Of a stretch of DNA of 64,000 bases, positions 43,955 through 54,105 are shown piece after piece; position 1 is the stretch's first letter, and each line of letters begins with the position of its first letter. The position numbers were made by a program, and so were the translations under genes. The notes under the pieces are model-generated. The model had not been told where the DNA came from, made no database searches, and worked only from the letters and a program-made list of their open reading frames with translations. Origin of the DNA: Acidithiobacillus ferrooxidans ATCC 23270 (GTDB lineage: Bacteria > Pseudomonadota > Gammaproteobacteria > Acidithiobacillales > Acidithiobacillaceae); NCBI RefSeq assembly GCF_000021485.1, contig NC_011761.1:2138001-2202000 (forward strand), read 5' to 3'.

Positions 43955-45979
43955 ATGGACCATTCGGGACATCAGGAACATGGGATGGGTAACGCTCATC
44001 CCGGCGCGCACGGCGGTCACAACCATGGTGCCATGATCGCCGATTTCCGGCGACGGTTTTGGGTATCGCTGGCCCTGACGATCCCTATCCTCCTTTTGTC
44101 GCCGCTTATCCAGCGGCTGCTGGGGCTGGAGGCGGCGCTCGCCTTCACAGGGTCATCCTATGTGCTTTTCGCGTTGTCGAGTGGAGTGTATTTCTACGGC
44201 GGCTGGCCCTTCCTGAAGGGACTGTTTGCCGAGCTCGAGACCCGCAAGCCAGCCATGATGACGCTGATCGCTCTGGCCATCAGCGTGGCCTATTTTTACT
44301 CGAGCGCCGTCGTGTTCGGGGTGCAGGGGGAAGTGTTCTTCTGGGAGCTCGCCACGCTGATCGATGTGATGCTGCTCGGCCACTGGATCGAGATGAAATC
44401 AGTCCTGGGGGCTTCTGGTGCACTGGAAAAACTGGTGCAAATGATGCCATCCGAGGCCCATCTCGTAACCCCGGAGGGCATGAAAGACGTGCCGGTCGCC
44501 AATCTGCAGCGCGGTGACCGGGTGTTGGTGAAGCCCGGCGAAAAAATCCCTACGGACGGACGTGTCATCGAGGGACGGACCACCATCAACCAGGCCATGC
44601 TCACCGGCGAAAGCCAGCCCGTGGAGAAGGGGGACGGCGACGAAGTGATCGGTGGTTCGGTTAACGGGGAGTCGAGTATCACCGTCGAGGTCCACAAGAC
44701 CGGCAGTGAAACCTATCTTTCACAGGTCATCGAGATGGTGCGCCGGGCACAGGAGTCCCGCTCCCGGACCCAGGACCTGGCCGACCGCGCGGCCCTGGTG
44801 CTGACCCTTACCGCGTTGAGCGTCGGCGGACTTACCCTTGCCATTTGGCTGGTCCTTGGCCAGCACTTCGAGTTTGCCCTGGCCCGCATGGTCACCGTTA
44901 TGGTGATTGCCTGTCCCCATGCCCTAGGCCTGGCGATTCCGCTGGTCGTCGCCGTGTCCACCGCCCTGGCGGCACAGCATGGGCTGCTTATCCGGGACCG
45001 GTCTGCTTTTGAACGGGCGCGCCAACTGCAGGCGGTGGTGTTCGACAAGACCGGGACCTTGACGGAGGGACGGTTCGGCGTCACGGATGTGGCCGTGCTG
45101 GGCGGATACGCCGAAGATGAGGTCGTGCGGCTCGCCGCAGCCCTCGAAAGTCAGTCGGAGCACCCCATCGCCGCCGGCATCGTGGCATATGCCAAAGCGA
45201 AGGGCATCGGCTTCGAGCCTCCCAAGGAATTCAAGGCCATCCCCGGCAAGGGTGCGCAAGCCGTTGTAAATGGGCGCAATGTGAAGGTCGTAAGCCCCGG
45301 CTATCTCAAGGAGAGCGGTCTCGATGTCAGCGATGAGCGGATCGCGGCCTTGGCATCCCAGGGCAAAACGGTGATATACCTGCTCGTCGACGAGAAACCG
45401 GCGGGGGCTGTCGCGCTGGCCGACATCATTCGAGCGGAGTCGCGGGAAGCCCTCGCGCGGCTGAAGGGGATGGGCGTACAGGTGATGATGTTGACCGGCG
45501 ACTCCGCAGCGGTGGCCCGTTGGGTGGCCCAGGAAATGGGGCTGGACGACTATTTCGCCGAAGTGCTCCCTGGACAAAAGGCGGAGAAGATCAAGGAGGT
45601 AAAGGCGCGGGGATTGCGCGTGGCCATGGTCGGCGACGGCGTCAACGATGCGCCTGCCCTAGTGGAGGCGGATGTCGGGATCGCCATCGGGGCGGGCACG
45701 GACGTCGCCATCGAGTCGGCGGACATTGTGCTGGTCCGCTCCGATCCCCGGGATGTGGCGGCTATCCTGGAACTTTCCCGGGCGACCTATCGCAAGATGA
45801 TCCAGAACCTGTGGTGGGGTGCCGGCTACAACATCGTGGCGATCCCCCTTGCTGCCGGGGTGGCTTACAGCGTTGGCCTGGTGCTTTCCCCGGCGGTGGG
45901 GGCGGCCCTGATGTCCATTTCCACCGTGATCGTCGCCATCAACGCCAAGCTCCTCCAGAGGGTTCGGCTCACCGCCTAG
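43955..45979 (+). CDS. copB: CopB-type copper-translocating P-type ATPase
   Basis: This 674-residue P1B-type ATPase exports copper from the cytoplasm. The N-terminal tail is His/Gly-rich (M-D-H-S-G-H-Q-E-H-G-M-G) and no CxxC metal domain is present. The membrane metal site is Cys320-Pro-His322, the CPH signature of the CopB (P1B-3) group, as opposed to the CPC of CopA. The phosphorylated Asp is D364 (D-K-T-G-T-L-T-E-G), with T-G-E-S in the actuator domain and G-D-G-V-N-D-A-P-A-L in the hinge. All motifs are intact. GAGAGGATTCT precedes the ATG as ribosome site. Confidence 0.95.
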   Translation: MDHSGHQEHGMGNAHPGAHGGHNHGAMIADFRRRFWVSLALTIPILLLSPLIQRLLGLEAALAFTGSSYVLFALSSGVYFYGGWPFLKGLFAELETRKPAMMTLIALAISVAYFYSSAVVFGVQGEVFFWELATLIDVMLLGHWIEMKSVLGASGALEKLVQMMPSEAHLVTPEGMKDVPVANLQRGDRVLVKPGEKIPTDGRVIEGRTTINQAMLTGESQPVEKGDGDEVIGGSVNGESSITVEVHKTGSETYLSQVIEMVRRAQESRSRTQDLADRAALVLTLTALSVGGLTLAIWLVLGQHFEFALARMVTVMVIACPHALGLAIPLVVAVSTALAAQHGLLIRDRSAFERARQLQAVVFDKTGTLTEGRFGVTDVAVLGGYAEDEVVRLAAALESQSEHPIAAGIVAYAKAKGIGFEPPKEFKAIPGKGAQAVVNGRNVKVVSPGYLKESGLDVSDERIAALASQGKTVIYLLVDEKPAGAVALADIIRAESREALARLKGMGVQVMMLTGDSAAVARWVAQEMGLDDYFAEVLPGQKAEKIKEVKARGLRVAMVGDGVNDAPALVEADVGIAIGAGTDVAIESADIVLVRSDPRDVAAILELSRATYRKMIQNLWWGAGYNIVAIPLAAGVAYSVGLVLSPAVGAALMSISTVIVAINAKLLQRVRLTA

Positions 45980-46102
45980 CGCATGGATCGACAAGCAGCC
46001 AGCATGTCGCTTGTTCAGAGATTCCCCGAACGCAGGATCGCTAATTAACCCATCTGGCAACTGCCGTCGCAAAGTAGGCGTTCATCGAATACCTCCTTTT
46101 CC

Positions 46103-46426
<324 letters not shown>

Positions 46427-46585
46427 CCGTCTGTTGGCAGGAATCCCTTGTGCTTGCGCTATACCCAATGTCACATGAGCAGTGTAACCAGATTGCCCGG
46501 AAATTGATGGTCGATGCTTAATCTGGTTGAATCGACCAGGTGGTAGGTGATGTTTTGTTTTGTGGCTGTCATCTATAGACGTTCT

Positions 46586-46897
46586 CTAATCGCCAGCAAG
46601 ACGGTTATGAGAGACAAGCAGCGTGATAATCTGGTCCAGCTTATCGCTTTGGCGTTGGATTTTATCTTCAATCCTTGTCATCCTATTTTCAATACGATCC
46701 ATTCTGGCATCAAGGCGCGACTCTATCCTCGCCATTGCTTCAGAAGCTTCCCGGCGCTGGGCCAATATCTGCGAGGCCTGCTCACGCAGCCGCTCACTCA
46801 TTTGGCTTTGAACGCCGCGAACCTCGGCTATTTGCGCTTTATGCGCGTCGAGTTTAGGCACCAGTAACCTCTGCACTTCTTCTGCGACGCTCATCAT
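46586..46897 (-). CDS. Hypothetical coiled-coil protein
   Basis: The ATG at 46897 is preferred because GGAG lies 9 bases upstream. The protein (about 103 residues) is almost entirely coiled coil (E-R-L-R-E-Q-A-S-Q-I-L-A-Q-R-R-E-A; R-M-D-R-I-E-N-R-M-T-R-I-E-D-K-I-Q-R-Q). It resembles small DUF-type helical proteins without known function. It is the first gene inside the Tn7-like end and may be cargo. Confidence 0.6.
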   Translation of the reverse strand: MMSVAEEVQRLLVPKLDAHKAQIAEVRGVQSQMSERLREQASQILAQRREASEAMARIESRLDARMDRIENRMTRIEDKIQRQSDKLDQIITLLVSHNRLAGD

Positions 46898-47039
46898 AAA
46901 TTCTCCATACCGCACATAGTATAAGGCGGAGGGAAACTCGACAAGTAGAACCAACCTGCTGTCTCTGGTTATATTAGAAAAGCAGTTGCGGCCCAGAAGC
47001 TTGGGTAATGGGGGGCACCATTAGGCCCAATAATGTTTA

Positions 47040-47460
47040 GATGGCAATAATAGGGCATGGGTCGCAAGGCGATTGCAACGGATCGCCCCTATCCCTGATT
47101 AGGTATGAACTCATTTGTCTGCGCACCCCGCGTGGGTTACGCTTGCCACGACTGGTAACAGCGCGGCCAGAAGCCATTTTCCGCAACACACTCTGCAACC
47201 AGACAGACCTACCCCGAGGGGGGAATAGCGCCGGCTGCGGGAAGACGGCGATGCAGGACGCGCACCGCATGGATGAAGGACAGATCCTGAGCAGCCTGAC
47301 CGGTTTGCGCTGCAGCTTCGGTCATCAGATGGCGCACCGCCGCATGAACCAACAGGAGGGCATAGAATTCCTGCTCCACCAATTCCGGTCGCTTGCTGCG
47401 TAGTACGACCCGGCGCTCGGCCAGATGGGTCTTGAGTTCATCGAAACTGGATTCGATAGA
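47040..47460 (-). pseudogene. IS4-family transposase, C-terminal fragment
   Basis: The minus strand encodes F-D-E-L-K-T-H-L-A-E-R-R-V-V-L-R-S-K and E-L-V-E-Q-E-F-Y-A-L-L-L-V-H-A-A-V-R. This is the C-terminal region of IS4 transposases with the catalytic Glu. In a shifted frame, R-G-K-R-N-P-R-G-V-R-R-Q-M-S follows, the usual end. It has no N-terminal part and at least one frameshift. Confidence 0.75.
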
Positions 47461-47822
47461 CCGGAAACTGAAGAAGTCATCGGCGAGCGCCCCTGGAATG
47501 ATCTGCGGCTGGTCATCGCCCATGATCCCATGACGGCGGCGGACCAGACCGCCAAGCGGAATGCGCGGATCGAAGCGCTGATTACCCAGGGCGACCAGTG
47601 GGCCGGCAAACTGGATGATCAGGATGACGGCAAGAAACACCGGGGCCGCAAGCTCTCCGGCAGCGATGCCAAGGCACGCTTCTACCATGCCGTCTGCGAG
47701 GCACATTTATCGCGTATTATCCAGGTGGACATGGCCGCCAGCAGTTTAGCTACGATATCGACGATAGCGCACGGGCGCTGGCGGAACGCATGGATGGCAA
47801 GCTCCTGCTCGTGACCGATGGG
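47434..47822 (+). pseudogene. IS1634-like transposase, internal fragment
   Basis: The plus strand encodes L-V-I-A-H-D-P-M-T-A-A-D-Q-T-A-K-R-N, then W-A-G-K-L-D-D-Q-D-D-G-K-K-H-R-G-R-K-L-S and A-R-F-Y-H-A-V-C-E-A-H-L. After one frameshift comes S-Y-D-I-D-D-S-A-R-A-L-A-E-R-M-D-G-K-L-L-L-V-T-D. These are IS1634-type transposase segments. Both ends are missing. Confidence 0.7.
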
Positions 47823-47828
47823 CAGGAG

Positions 47829-47978
47829 CTACCGCTCAGCATTTTCTCTCGGACTCCATGCCACCAGCTGGGCCACGGGCTCGCCTTCTCTGAGGATGAT
47901 GATTTCCTCGCCCTGGACGGCCAGCCCCACTTAGTAGGGCAGTCTTGCCTTGGCGTCGGTGAGATTCACGGTACTCAT
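47829..47978 (-). pseudogene. Phd/YefM-type antitoxin with in-frame stop
   Basis: From ATG 47978 the minus strand reads M-S-T-V-N-L-T-D-A-K-A-R-L-P-Y, the hallmark Phd N-terminus, then a TAA at codon 16. It continues V-G-L-A-V-Q-G-E-E-I-I-I-L-R-E-G-E-P-V-A-Q-L-V to TAG. No toxin gene is next to it. It is a broken antitoxin remnant. Confidence 0.65.
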
Positions 47979-48259
47979 GGTATGACTCCTCTTGTATCTA
48001 CATGCGTCGGTGAAGTTACGGAGCGGCCCTCGAAATGTCGGATACTCCACATCCTCCTGGACGGACTATAGCACTGCGGGAATCCCCGCGTTATCCCCCG
48101 CGACGACGGTCCAGGACCTCGTCCACCCTGCAATTTGCGTTGCGGTTTTTTGCGAACCTGGATATCCCCCGCGGTATCGTCTACATTGAGTGTGAGGTAC
48201 TTGCACCGCAAATGTACGGCTATAGTAGGATAACCTATCTACAAGTGAGGTGTAACGTG

Positions 48260-48526
48260 ATGAATACCAATCAGATGCATGATGTTCAGGCCGCTCTCTC
48301 ATCCTGTTCCTGTACGGCGCGTGTAAAGGGTATCGGTCTTACCTTCGGGAATCTAGTGCTGTACGCCATGCCCATTTTGATATTAGCCGTTGCTGTAAGC
48401 CATTGGTTCGCACAGGACTATCTGTTGGAATTGGCTGCGGTTTTTGCGGGTGATGTCATTGGCCTTTTCCTGGTTATCCGCTTGGAGCGTTACCGTATCC
48501 GCGCGATCGCACAGCGAGTTTGCTAA
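48260..48526 (+). CDS. Small two-helix membrane protein, unknown
   Basis: This 88-residue protein from ATG 48260 (GTG 48257 is an alternative) follows GAGGTGTAAC as weak ribosome site. A short polar N-terminus with C-S-C is followed by two hydrophobic helices (L-V-L-Y-A-M-P-I-L-I-L-A-V-A-V and A-V-F-A-G-D-V-I-G-L-F-L-V-I). It lies before a truncated CopA gene in a metal-resistance region. I do not recognise the family. Confidence 0.55.
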   Translation: MNTNQMHDVQAALSSCSCTARVKGIGLTFGNLVLYAMPILILAVAVSHWFAQDYLLELAAVFAGDVIGLFLVIRLERYRIRAIAQRVC

Positions 48527-48639
48527 CGAGCATTTTCTGGGGTGGCACGGTTGCGGGGACGCTGACGATTCCAATTTGACACCCCCGCATTTGGTGGAAT
48601 GCTACCGCTCCATCCAGTTGCGGGCAGTTCTTTGCGGAA

Positions 48640-49680
48640 TTTCGCAAAGGAGAGGCACTGGAAACGCTATCGCATGTCGACACCCTGCTATTCGACAAGA
48701 CCGGTACGTTGACCGAAGGCCGTCCTGCCCTTGTTGATCAGGGTGGCCCTGATTCTGCCAAAGCATTACGTCTGGCCGCAGCGTTGGAGTCGGCTTCCGA
48801 ACACCCACTCGGGCGGGCTATTGTCACCGCGGCTGGCGAGCGCGGTATGCACTTGCCCACGGTCAAAAATTTCCGCTCCATTGCCGGCTATGGGATCGAA
48901 GGTGAAGTGGAAGGCCGTATGGTGCGTGTTGGCGCCCGACGTTTTATGGAGCGCGAAAATGTGCTGTTGGGGGATGACGCCGAGACTGCGGCACAAAGAG
49001 AAAATGGCGGGCGCACAGTGGTGTTCGTCGCGGTCGACGCAACGCTGATCGGGTGGCTCGCCATTGCCGATCGCATCAAACCGGAGGCGTATGTGGTTGT
49101 ACAGGCATTACGCGCGCGTGGGCTGCAGGTAGCCATGGTCACTGGCGATGGACGGGCTACCGCTCAGTCTGTTGCCAGGCAATTACATATCGAGCAGGTG
49201 CATGCCGAGGTGCTGCCCCAGGATAAGGCGAAAGTCGTCACCCAATTGCAGGAACAGGGCCGCCGGGTCGCCTTCGTCGGCGATGGCATCAATGACGCTC
49301 CAGCGCTCGCACAGGCTAATGTCGGCATTGCACTCGCTTCAGGCACGGACATCGCCATCGAAGCAGCAGACGTGACCCTCACGCGTGGGCAACTCGGCGA
49401 GGTGGTCACGGCACTGACGGCGGCACGGCGCACCCTGAGCAATATCCGCGGCAATCTGTTCTGGGCCTTTTTCTACAATATTCTACTGATCCCTGTTGTG
49501 GCTGGCGTGGCCGTGCCTATCGGCATCCATCTGAATCCGATGGTGGCTGGCGTAGCCATGGGGCTGTCCTCCGTTTTCGTGCTCAGCAACAGTTTGCGCC
49601 TTAAACGGCTCAAGGCTTATGTACCAACGGTAACGCCGGGTGCTGTACAGAATACCGCACTCGAACCTGCTCATTCCTGA
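48640..49680 (+). pseudogene. copA: CopA-type P-type ATPase, C-terminal half only
   Basis: This is the catalytic half of a P1B-type copper ATPase, starting F-R-K-G-E-A-L-E-T-L-S-H-V-D-T. It continues with the phosphorylation motif D-K-T-G-T-L-T-E-G, S-E-H-P-L-G (the SEHP nucleotide-binding motif), M-V-T-G-D-G and G-D-G-I-N-D-A-P-A-L. The last two membrane helices contain N of Y-N-I-L-L-I-P and M-x-x-S-S (A-M-G-L-S-S). The metal-binding domain, helices 1-6 and the CPC motif are missing, and upstream DNA at 48526-48640 is unrelated. It cannot transport by itself. Confidence 0.85.
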
Positions 49681-49707
49681 GCGATCGTTCAAACGAGGAG
49701 AATCCTT

Positions 49708-50103
49708 ATGAGTCAGTTCGTTTTCAGCGTACCCGCCAAGGGCGATTTTGAAACCACCGTGGCGCAGGTCACTGCGGCCCTCAAGGTGGAAGGCTTCGGT
49801 GTGCTCACCACGATTGACGTGGCCGCGACGCTCAAGGCCAAACTGGGCATTGAGGGACGGCCCTATGTCATTCTCGGGGCTTGCAACCCGCACTATGCTC
49901 ATCAGGCGTTGGAGGCCGATCCCGACATTGGTGCCTTGCTGCCCTGCAACGTGGTGGTGCGCACCGAGGCCGATGGCAGCGTGAGCGTGGTGTTCATGGA
50001 TCCCGCCGCCGTGCTCGGCATGGTGGACAGGCCGCAAATTACCGCGCTCGGCATCGAGGTGCGCGACAAACTCCAGCGTGTGGCTGATGCCGTGCGCGGT
50101 TGA
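49708..50103 (+). CDS. DUF302 domain protein
   Basis: This 131-residue protein is a single DUF302 domain: F-E-T-T-V-A-Q-V-T-A-A-L-K-V-E-G-F-G-V-L-T-T-I-D-V near the start and Y-V-I-L-G-A-C-N-P-H-Y-A-H-Q-A-L-E in the middle. The C-N-P motif is conserved in the family. The domain is frequent next to metal and redox genes; its function is unknown. It has a GAGGAG ribosome site. It is followed at 61 bases by copZ, in line with one transcription unit to the cytochrome c gene. Confidence 0.9.
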   Translation: MSQFVFSVPAKGDFETTVAQVTAALKVEGFGVLTTIDVAATLKAKLGIEGRPYVILGACNPHYAHQALEADPDIGALLPCNVVVRTEADGSVSVVFMDPAAVLGMVDRPQITALGIEVRDKLQRVADAVRG

Positions 50104-50164
50104 ATGATACCTATACGAGCGTATTGAATATCCCTTTTACTTCATTCCCAACAGGAGAAAACCT

Positions 50165-50371
50165 ATGAGCGATATCAGGCTGAAGATCACCGGTATGACC
50201 TGCGGACATTGCGTGCGGGCCGTGACGAAGGCGCTGGAAGGCGTATCTGGCGTTGAAAAGGCCGATGTCACCCTCACGCCAGGAGAAGCTGTAGTGCATG
50301 GTCAGGCGAGCGCTGCCGCATTGATCGCAGCGGTCAAGGAAGAAGGCTACGACACGGCTGTGCAGGACTGA
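50165..50371 (+). CDS. copZ: CopZ-like copper chaperone (HMA domain)
   Basis: This 68-residue cytosolic chaperone has the ferredoxin-like heavy-metal-associated fold. The metal motif is G-M-T-C-G-H-C with Cys13 and Cys16. It would deliver Cu(I) to a P-type ATPase such as CopA, of which only a half gene remains just upstream. The CopB enzyme at 43955 has no CxxC domain. Four bases separate it from the glutaredoxin gene. Confidence 0.92.
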   Translation: MSDIRLKITGMTCGHCVRAVTKALEGVSGVEKADVTLTPGEAVVHGQASAAALIAAVKEEGYDTAVQD

Positions 50372-50375
50372 AGCC

Positions 50376-50615
50376 ATGGCGAAGGTGCTACTCTACACCA
50401 GTCCCGGCTGTCCGGACTGCGCCGCTGTCAAGCGCTACCTCGAAATGCGCGGTGTCGCTTTTGATGAACGCGACGTCACCGCGCCGGGCGTGGCCGAAGA
50501 AGCGAAATCCCGCTACGGCGTGCGCGTCGCGCCGATCACCGTGATCGACGGCGGGGCGCTGTACGGTACTTTTGCCGAACAGAAATCGCGGCTCGATGCT
50601 GCATTCGGTGGTTAA
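50376..50615 (+). CDS. Glutaredoxin-family protein
   Basis: This 79-residue glutaredoxin has active site Cys12-Pro-Asp-Cys15 and the cis-Pro loop R-V-A-P-I-T-V-I-D-G. A glutathione-binding segment follows. It is close to NrdH/GrxC-like short glutaredoxins. Position directly after copZ suggests a role in keeping copper-handling thiols reduced or in copper-glutathione exchange (inference). Confidence 0.9.
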   Translation: MAKVLLYTSPGCPDCAAVKRYLEMRGVAFDERDVTAPGVAEEAKSRYGVRVAPITVIDGGALYGTFAEQKSRLDAAFGG

Positions 50616-50639
50616 ATGCAGTGTATCAGGAGGCTTGAA

Positions 50640-51062
50640 ATGGACCGGAAAACCATCAGGCGTTTGGGTCTTGCCGCAGCGTGCGCGGCATTTATTGTTT
50701 CGCCCGCCTTCGCACAGGGCATGATGGGCGGCCCCGGCATGATGCCACACATGCCGATGATGGCGGTTCAGCATAGTCTTCCACGCCAAGCACCCGCAGC
50801 GATTTCCCGCTACGGCTGCATGAGTTGTCATGCGGTGGCACATGGCGTCGTCGGACCTGCCTTCGAATGGGTGGCCTGGAAATATCAAAAGCAGCCCGAT
50901 GCCCTGGCGCGGGTTTCCTCCTTCATAGAGCACGGAGGAACATCCACATGGGGCGGCATGATGCCTGATCTAAACGTACCCGATGCAACCGCCCGGGATA
51001 TTGCGCAATGGATCCTTAAACTCAAACCCGTACAGCCGCCGCAGACGCAGGGAGAGCACTGA
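50640..51062 (+). CDS. Periplasmic c-type cytochrome
   Basis: ATG 50640 follows AGGAGG by 5 bases. A signal peptide (L-G-L-A-A-A-C-A-A-F-I-V-S-P-A-F-A-Q) leads a Met-rich stretch (M-M-G-G-P-G-M-M-P-H-M-P-M-M) that could bind copper. The mono-haem site C-M-S-C-H is at residues 60-64, with the axial Met in G-G-M-M-P-D-L. It is a class I cytochrome c of about 115 mature residues. It is the last gene of the DUF302-copZ-glutaredoxin cluster. Downstream, 51085-51179 encodes the end of a small membrane protein in another frame without a start codon. Confidence 0.88.
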   Translation: MDRKTIRRLGLAAACAAFIVSPAFAQGMMGGPGMMPHMPMMAVQHSLPRQAPAAISRYGCMSCHAVAHGVVGPAFEWVAWKYQKQPDALARVSSFIEHGGTSTWGGMMPDLNVPDATARDIAQWILKLKPVQPPQTQGEH

Positions 51063-51179
51063 ACTGGGTTGACGTGAAGGTTCGCATGTATTTTTCGGCG
51101 CCTTGGGTTGGTGGCCAGCCGTGGTATTCCTGGTTATGCTGGCGGTGCTGCCCGCCGTGACACGCTCGGCCTGGGGATA

Positions 51180-51460
51180 ACGCACCATGCAACCTCCGGG
51201 GCGGGCTCAGTAATGGGGCGGTTACAATTCTCGAAAACCATTCTCAAAGACTAACGGTTTACAGCCATAATAACGAATTTCGAGGACATGGTGGCCAAAC
51301 TGCCGAACGGTCGCTTACGCTGTCCTGCCGCTGTTTGAGCCCAGATGCTCGGCAGCAGTAGAGGGTTGTTTGATGCCTGACCATACTGCTGCTGGTTTTG
51401 CAGGGCTTCTTGGGCAGATGCCAAACAACCATCTACTTAAGCGGGCATTCAACTTCATGA
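51180..51460. other. Gene-free region before IS1595 relic
   Basis: No gene is seen. It contains GGGTTGTTTG (about 51362) and its inverted counterpart CAAACAACC (about 51422), which may belong to the end of the IS1595-type element. Confidence 0.4.
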
Positions 51461-52330
51461 TTAGCACGATGATTCCGCTGCACGGAGCCATCGCTCTGGT
51501 CGGGGTCCGGTGTTGACGGCGGCACGAAGCAAACTCAGGGGCAAGGCCGCCAAGTTGAAACGGCGGTTGAAGCGATAAGTCATGGTGGAGAGATAGCGTT
51601 GCGCATATTTGCGAAACTTGAAAGCATGGTAAGCCCCGGAAAGGCCCGTTTTGAGGTTGCCCAGCACGGTGTTGACCCACCGGAACTGGGGCAAATCCAG
51701 GGGCTTGCGGCCCCCGGCGACGATCACCGCATGCGAACGCCCCGCATCGGCTATTCCGTTGAAACAAGGGAGGCCATCGGTCAGGACCTGACATTCTGTA
51801 TTGAGCGTGCTGCGCGCCCAGTCTTCTATGGCGGTACTGGTAAATCCCTGAATCGCGGTAAATCGCGCGTAGACGGGATGTCCCTGCGCATCCACCGAGA
51901 CAGCGGCAACAAAAGGGACTTTGTTCTCAGACCCTCGTCCGGCCTTGCCACCGGGATTTTCCCCGCCCAGATAGGCATCATCGGCTTGTACCGCGCCCAG
52001 CAGAGTGTAGACCTCCTCGCGTTCGACCATGGCCTGCATCAGCTTATGGTGGATGTGCCAGGCCGTGGGGTAGCTGACGCCGAGTTGGCGCTTCAGAGCC
52101 AGTGCAGACAATCCCGTTTTGGCTTGGCTAATCAGATAAAGTGCCAGAAACCACGTGGTCAGAGGCAAGTGGGTACATTGAAAGAGGGGCTCCGGCAATC
52201 AACGAAGTCTGGTGGCGGCAATGGCTGCATTGAAAAGTTTTGCGCGAGCCACTTTTCAGAAGAGAATGCGGGGTACCGTCACACTGGCGGTAATGAAATC
52301 CATCTGGCCAGCATCTTCTCCTCAGTCATA
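51461..52330 (-). pseudogene. IS1595-family transposase, frameshifted
   Basis: The catalytic part (51461-52190) reads L-P-L-T-T-W-F-L-A-L-Y-L-I-S, then V-Q-A-D-D-A-Y-L-G-G, F-V-A-A-V-S and F-R-W-V-N-T-V-L-G-N-L-K-T, the IS1595/ISXO2 domain with its catalytic residues. The N-terminal zinc-ribbon part is in another frame (W-P-D-G-F-H-Y-R-Q-C-D-G-T and F-Q-C-S-H-C-R-H-Q-T-S-L-I-A-G), and the extreme N-terminus is in a third. At least two indels inactivate it. Confidence 0.82.
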
Positions 52331-52383
52331 TCCTGGGAGACCATTCTGCACATCTGAAAAATTCAGAATACAACGCCGCTCAG

Positions 52384-53988
52384 TTACTTACCTTGATCCG
52401 GCAGAAGCAATCGTTCTATCAGTCCATCAATATTAGTCTCGACTTCCAGCAGTTCGGCATCGATATTCGCTGCCAGCCGCTCAAAATTTTCGTGCCCTAT
52501 GAGACTCTCTTGACGTGCATCCAGCAAGCGCTGTTTCTGCATGGTCAGCAGTCGCCGATACAGGCGATAAAAGTCAGTGCGGAAACGATCCTCATCGGCA
52601 ATGTCGAGGTTTGAGAGCCGGTCTTTGGCGTCTTTGCTTTGCTGGATATAGCGCGTGGACAAAGCATCGAGCGCCTGTGGATCCCGCACCCCCTCATGGC
52701 GCAATCGATCAATCTCCTGGAGCCCCATTTGCGCCAGGGTCAGACGCATGCGCTGCATCTCGAAATCGGCGGGGAGTTGCCTGCGGCTCAGCACCCCCAA
52801 GGCGCGGGCTACCGGAGATATGCTTAGGCCCTGAATCAAAATGGTCAACAAAACCACACCAAAAACGAGATTGATCAACATTTCCCGGAAGGGGAAGTGT
52901 TGTGGAAGACTCAAGGCCAGCACCATGGATAAGGCGCCACGAATGCCGCCCCAGATCAGCACAAAATTCCACGACCACGGCATGCGCGCGCGCGACCGGC
53001 TCAGCAAAGCCCCCATGCTATAGATGACTACCCCTCGGGCGATGGTGATGGCCACATAGGCCGCTATCACCAAGGGCCATATCCGTAGTAAATCAGGCAA
53101 GCGAATGGTGAGGCCCACCAGCAGGAATACCAGGGAATTCAGCGCAAAGCCGATGTACTCCCAAAAAGTGTTCACCACGAGTCTGACCGAGGGAGCCATG
53201 CCCCTTTTAGCACCGTAGTTTCCACAGATCAGGCCAGCCACGGCCGTACTGATGACCCCGGAATAACCCAACTGCATGGCAACCAGAAAGCTGCCATACG
53301 CGGCGAGTATGGTGAAGGTGATCTCTACCATGCCGTCATTGACGCGTTTGATGACCTCTGAACTCAGCCACCCGACGATGGTCCCGATCAAGACGCCACC
53401 ACCCACCACGGCCAGAAACTTCACCGCCAAGGCGGAAGCGGTAATGGGTTTCCCCATCGCCATCGCCAGAAACAAGGTGAAGAAGACGATAGCGGTTCCA
53501 TCATTCAGCAGGCTTTCACTCTCCACCAGAAAGGTGAGCCGTTGTGGTGCCTGCAGTTCGCGAAAAATGGCCAGAACCGAAATCGGATCCGTCGCGGCGA
53601 CGGTCGCGCCAAATACCAAGGCGACACCGAGCGGCATGGTCACTGCCGCCAAATCGGGTAAATAACGACTGGTCCAGAGGAATACGAATGCCGTCACCAC
53701 GATGGATATCAGCACACCGGGTACGGCGAGGCCAAAAATAGCCAACCGATCGCGCCATAAGGCACTGGCGGATAGGTGATATGCCGACTCAAAAACCAGT
53801 CCTGGCAGAAAAATAGTGAACAAAAGCTCGTGCGTCAGGACCGGCGCGGGAAACAGGTGGAGTGATCCCAATAACAGTCCGCCCAAGACCAGCGCAACCG
53901 TATAGGGTATGCGTAATCGGTTGGACGCCATCGCCAGTAATGACGCAGCCACGAAAAGATAGAGAATGGCAGTTTCCGGTATCATCAT
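52384..53988 (-). CDS. CPA1-family Na+(K+)/H+ antiporter (NhaP-like)
   Basis: This 534-residue inner-membrane antiporter exchanges Na+ or K+ for H+. About twelve membrane helices occupy residues 1-400, with the ion-site motif F-G-A-T-V-A-A-T-D-P-I-S and the next-helix E-S-E-S-L-L-N-D-G-T-A. The C-terminal 130 residues are cytoplasmic and helical (L-A-Q-M-G-L-Q-E-I-D-R-L-R; L-L-T-M-Q-K-Q-R-L-L-D-A-R). The start is ATG 53988 or the adjacent Met. It stands alone. Useful in an acidophile for pH and ion balance, but direction of transport cannot be told. Confidence 0.92.
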   Translation of the reverse strand: MMIPETAILYLFVAASLLAMASNRLRIPYTVALVLGGLLLGSLHLFPAPVLTHELLFTIFLPGLVFESAYHLSASALWRDRLAIFGLAVPGVLISIVVTAFVFLWTSRYLPDLAAVTMPLGVALVFGATVAATDPISVLAIFRELQAPQRLTFLVESESLLNDGTAIVFFTLFLAMAMGKPITASALAVKFLAVVGGGVLIGTIVGWLSSEVIKRVNDGMVEITFTILAAYGSFLVAMQLGYSGVISTAVAGLICGNYGAKRGMAPSVRLVVNTFWEYIGFALNSLVFLLVGLTIRLPDLLRIWPLVIAAYVAITIARGVVIYSMGALLSRSRARMPWSWNFVLIWGGIRGALSMVLALSLPQHFPFREMLINLVFGVVLLTILIQGLSISPVARALGVLSRRQLPADFEMQRMRLTLAQMGLQEIDRLRHEGVRDPQALDALSTRYIQQSKDAKDRLSNLDIADEDRFRTDFYRLYRRLLTMQKQRLLDARQESLIGHENFERLAANIDAELLEVETNIDGLIERLLLPDQGK

Positions 53989-54105
53989 CGTTCCTACGTG
54001 CTATTCATTGAGTGAAAATCTGACGCACAACGCGTCCGGGTGAGGCAGTAGGCTGAATATAACCATCACCATGTGCCCAATCACTCCACCGTCACCTCCC
54101 AATGC

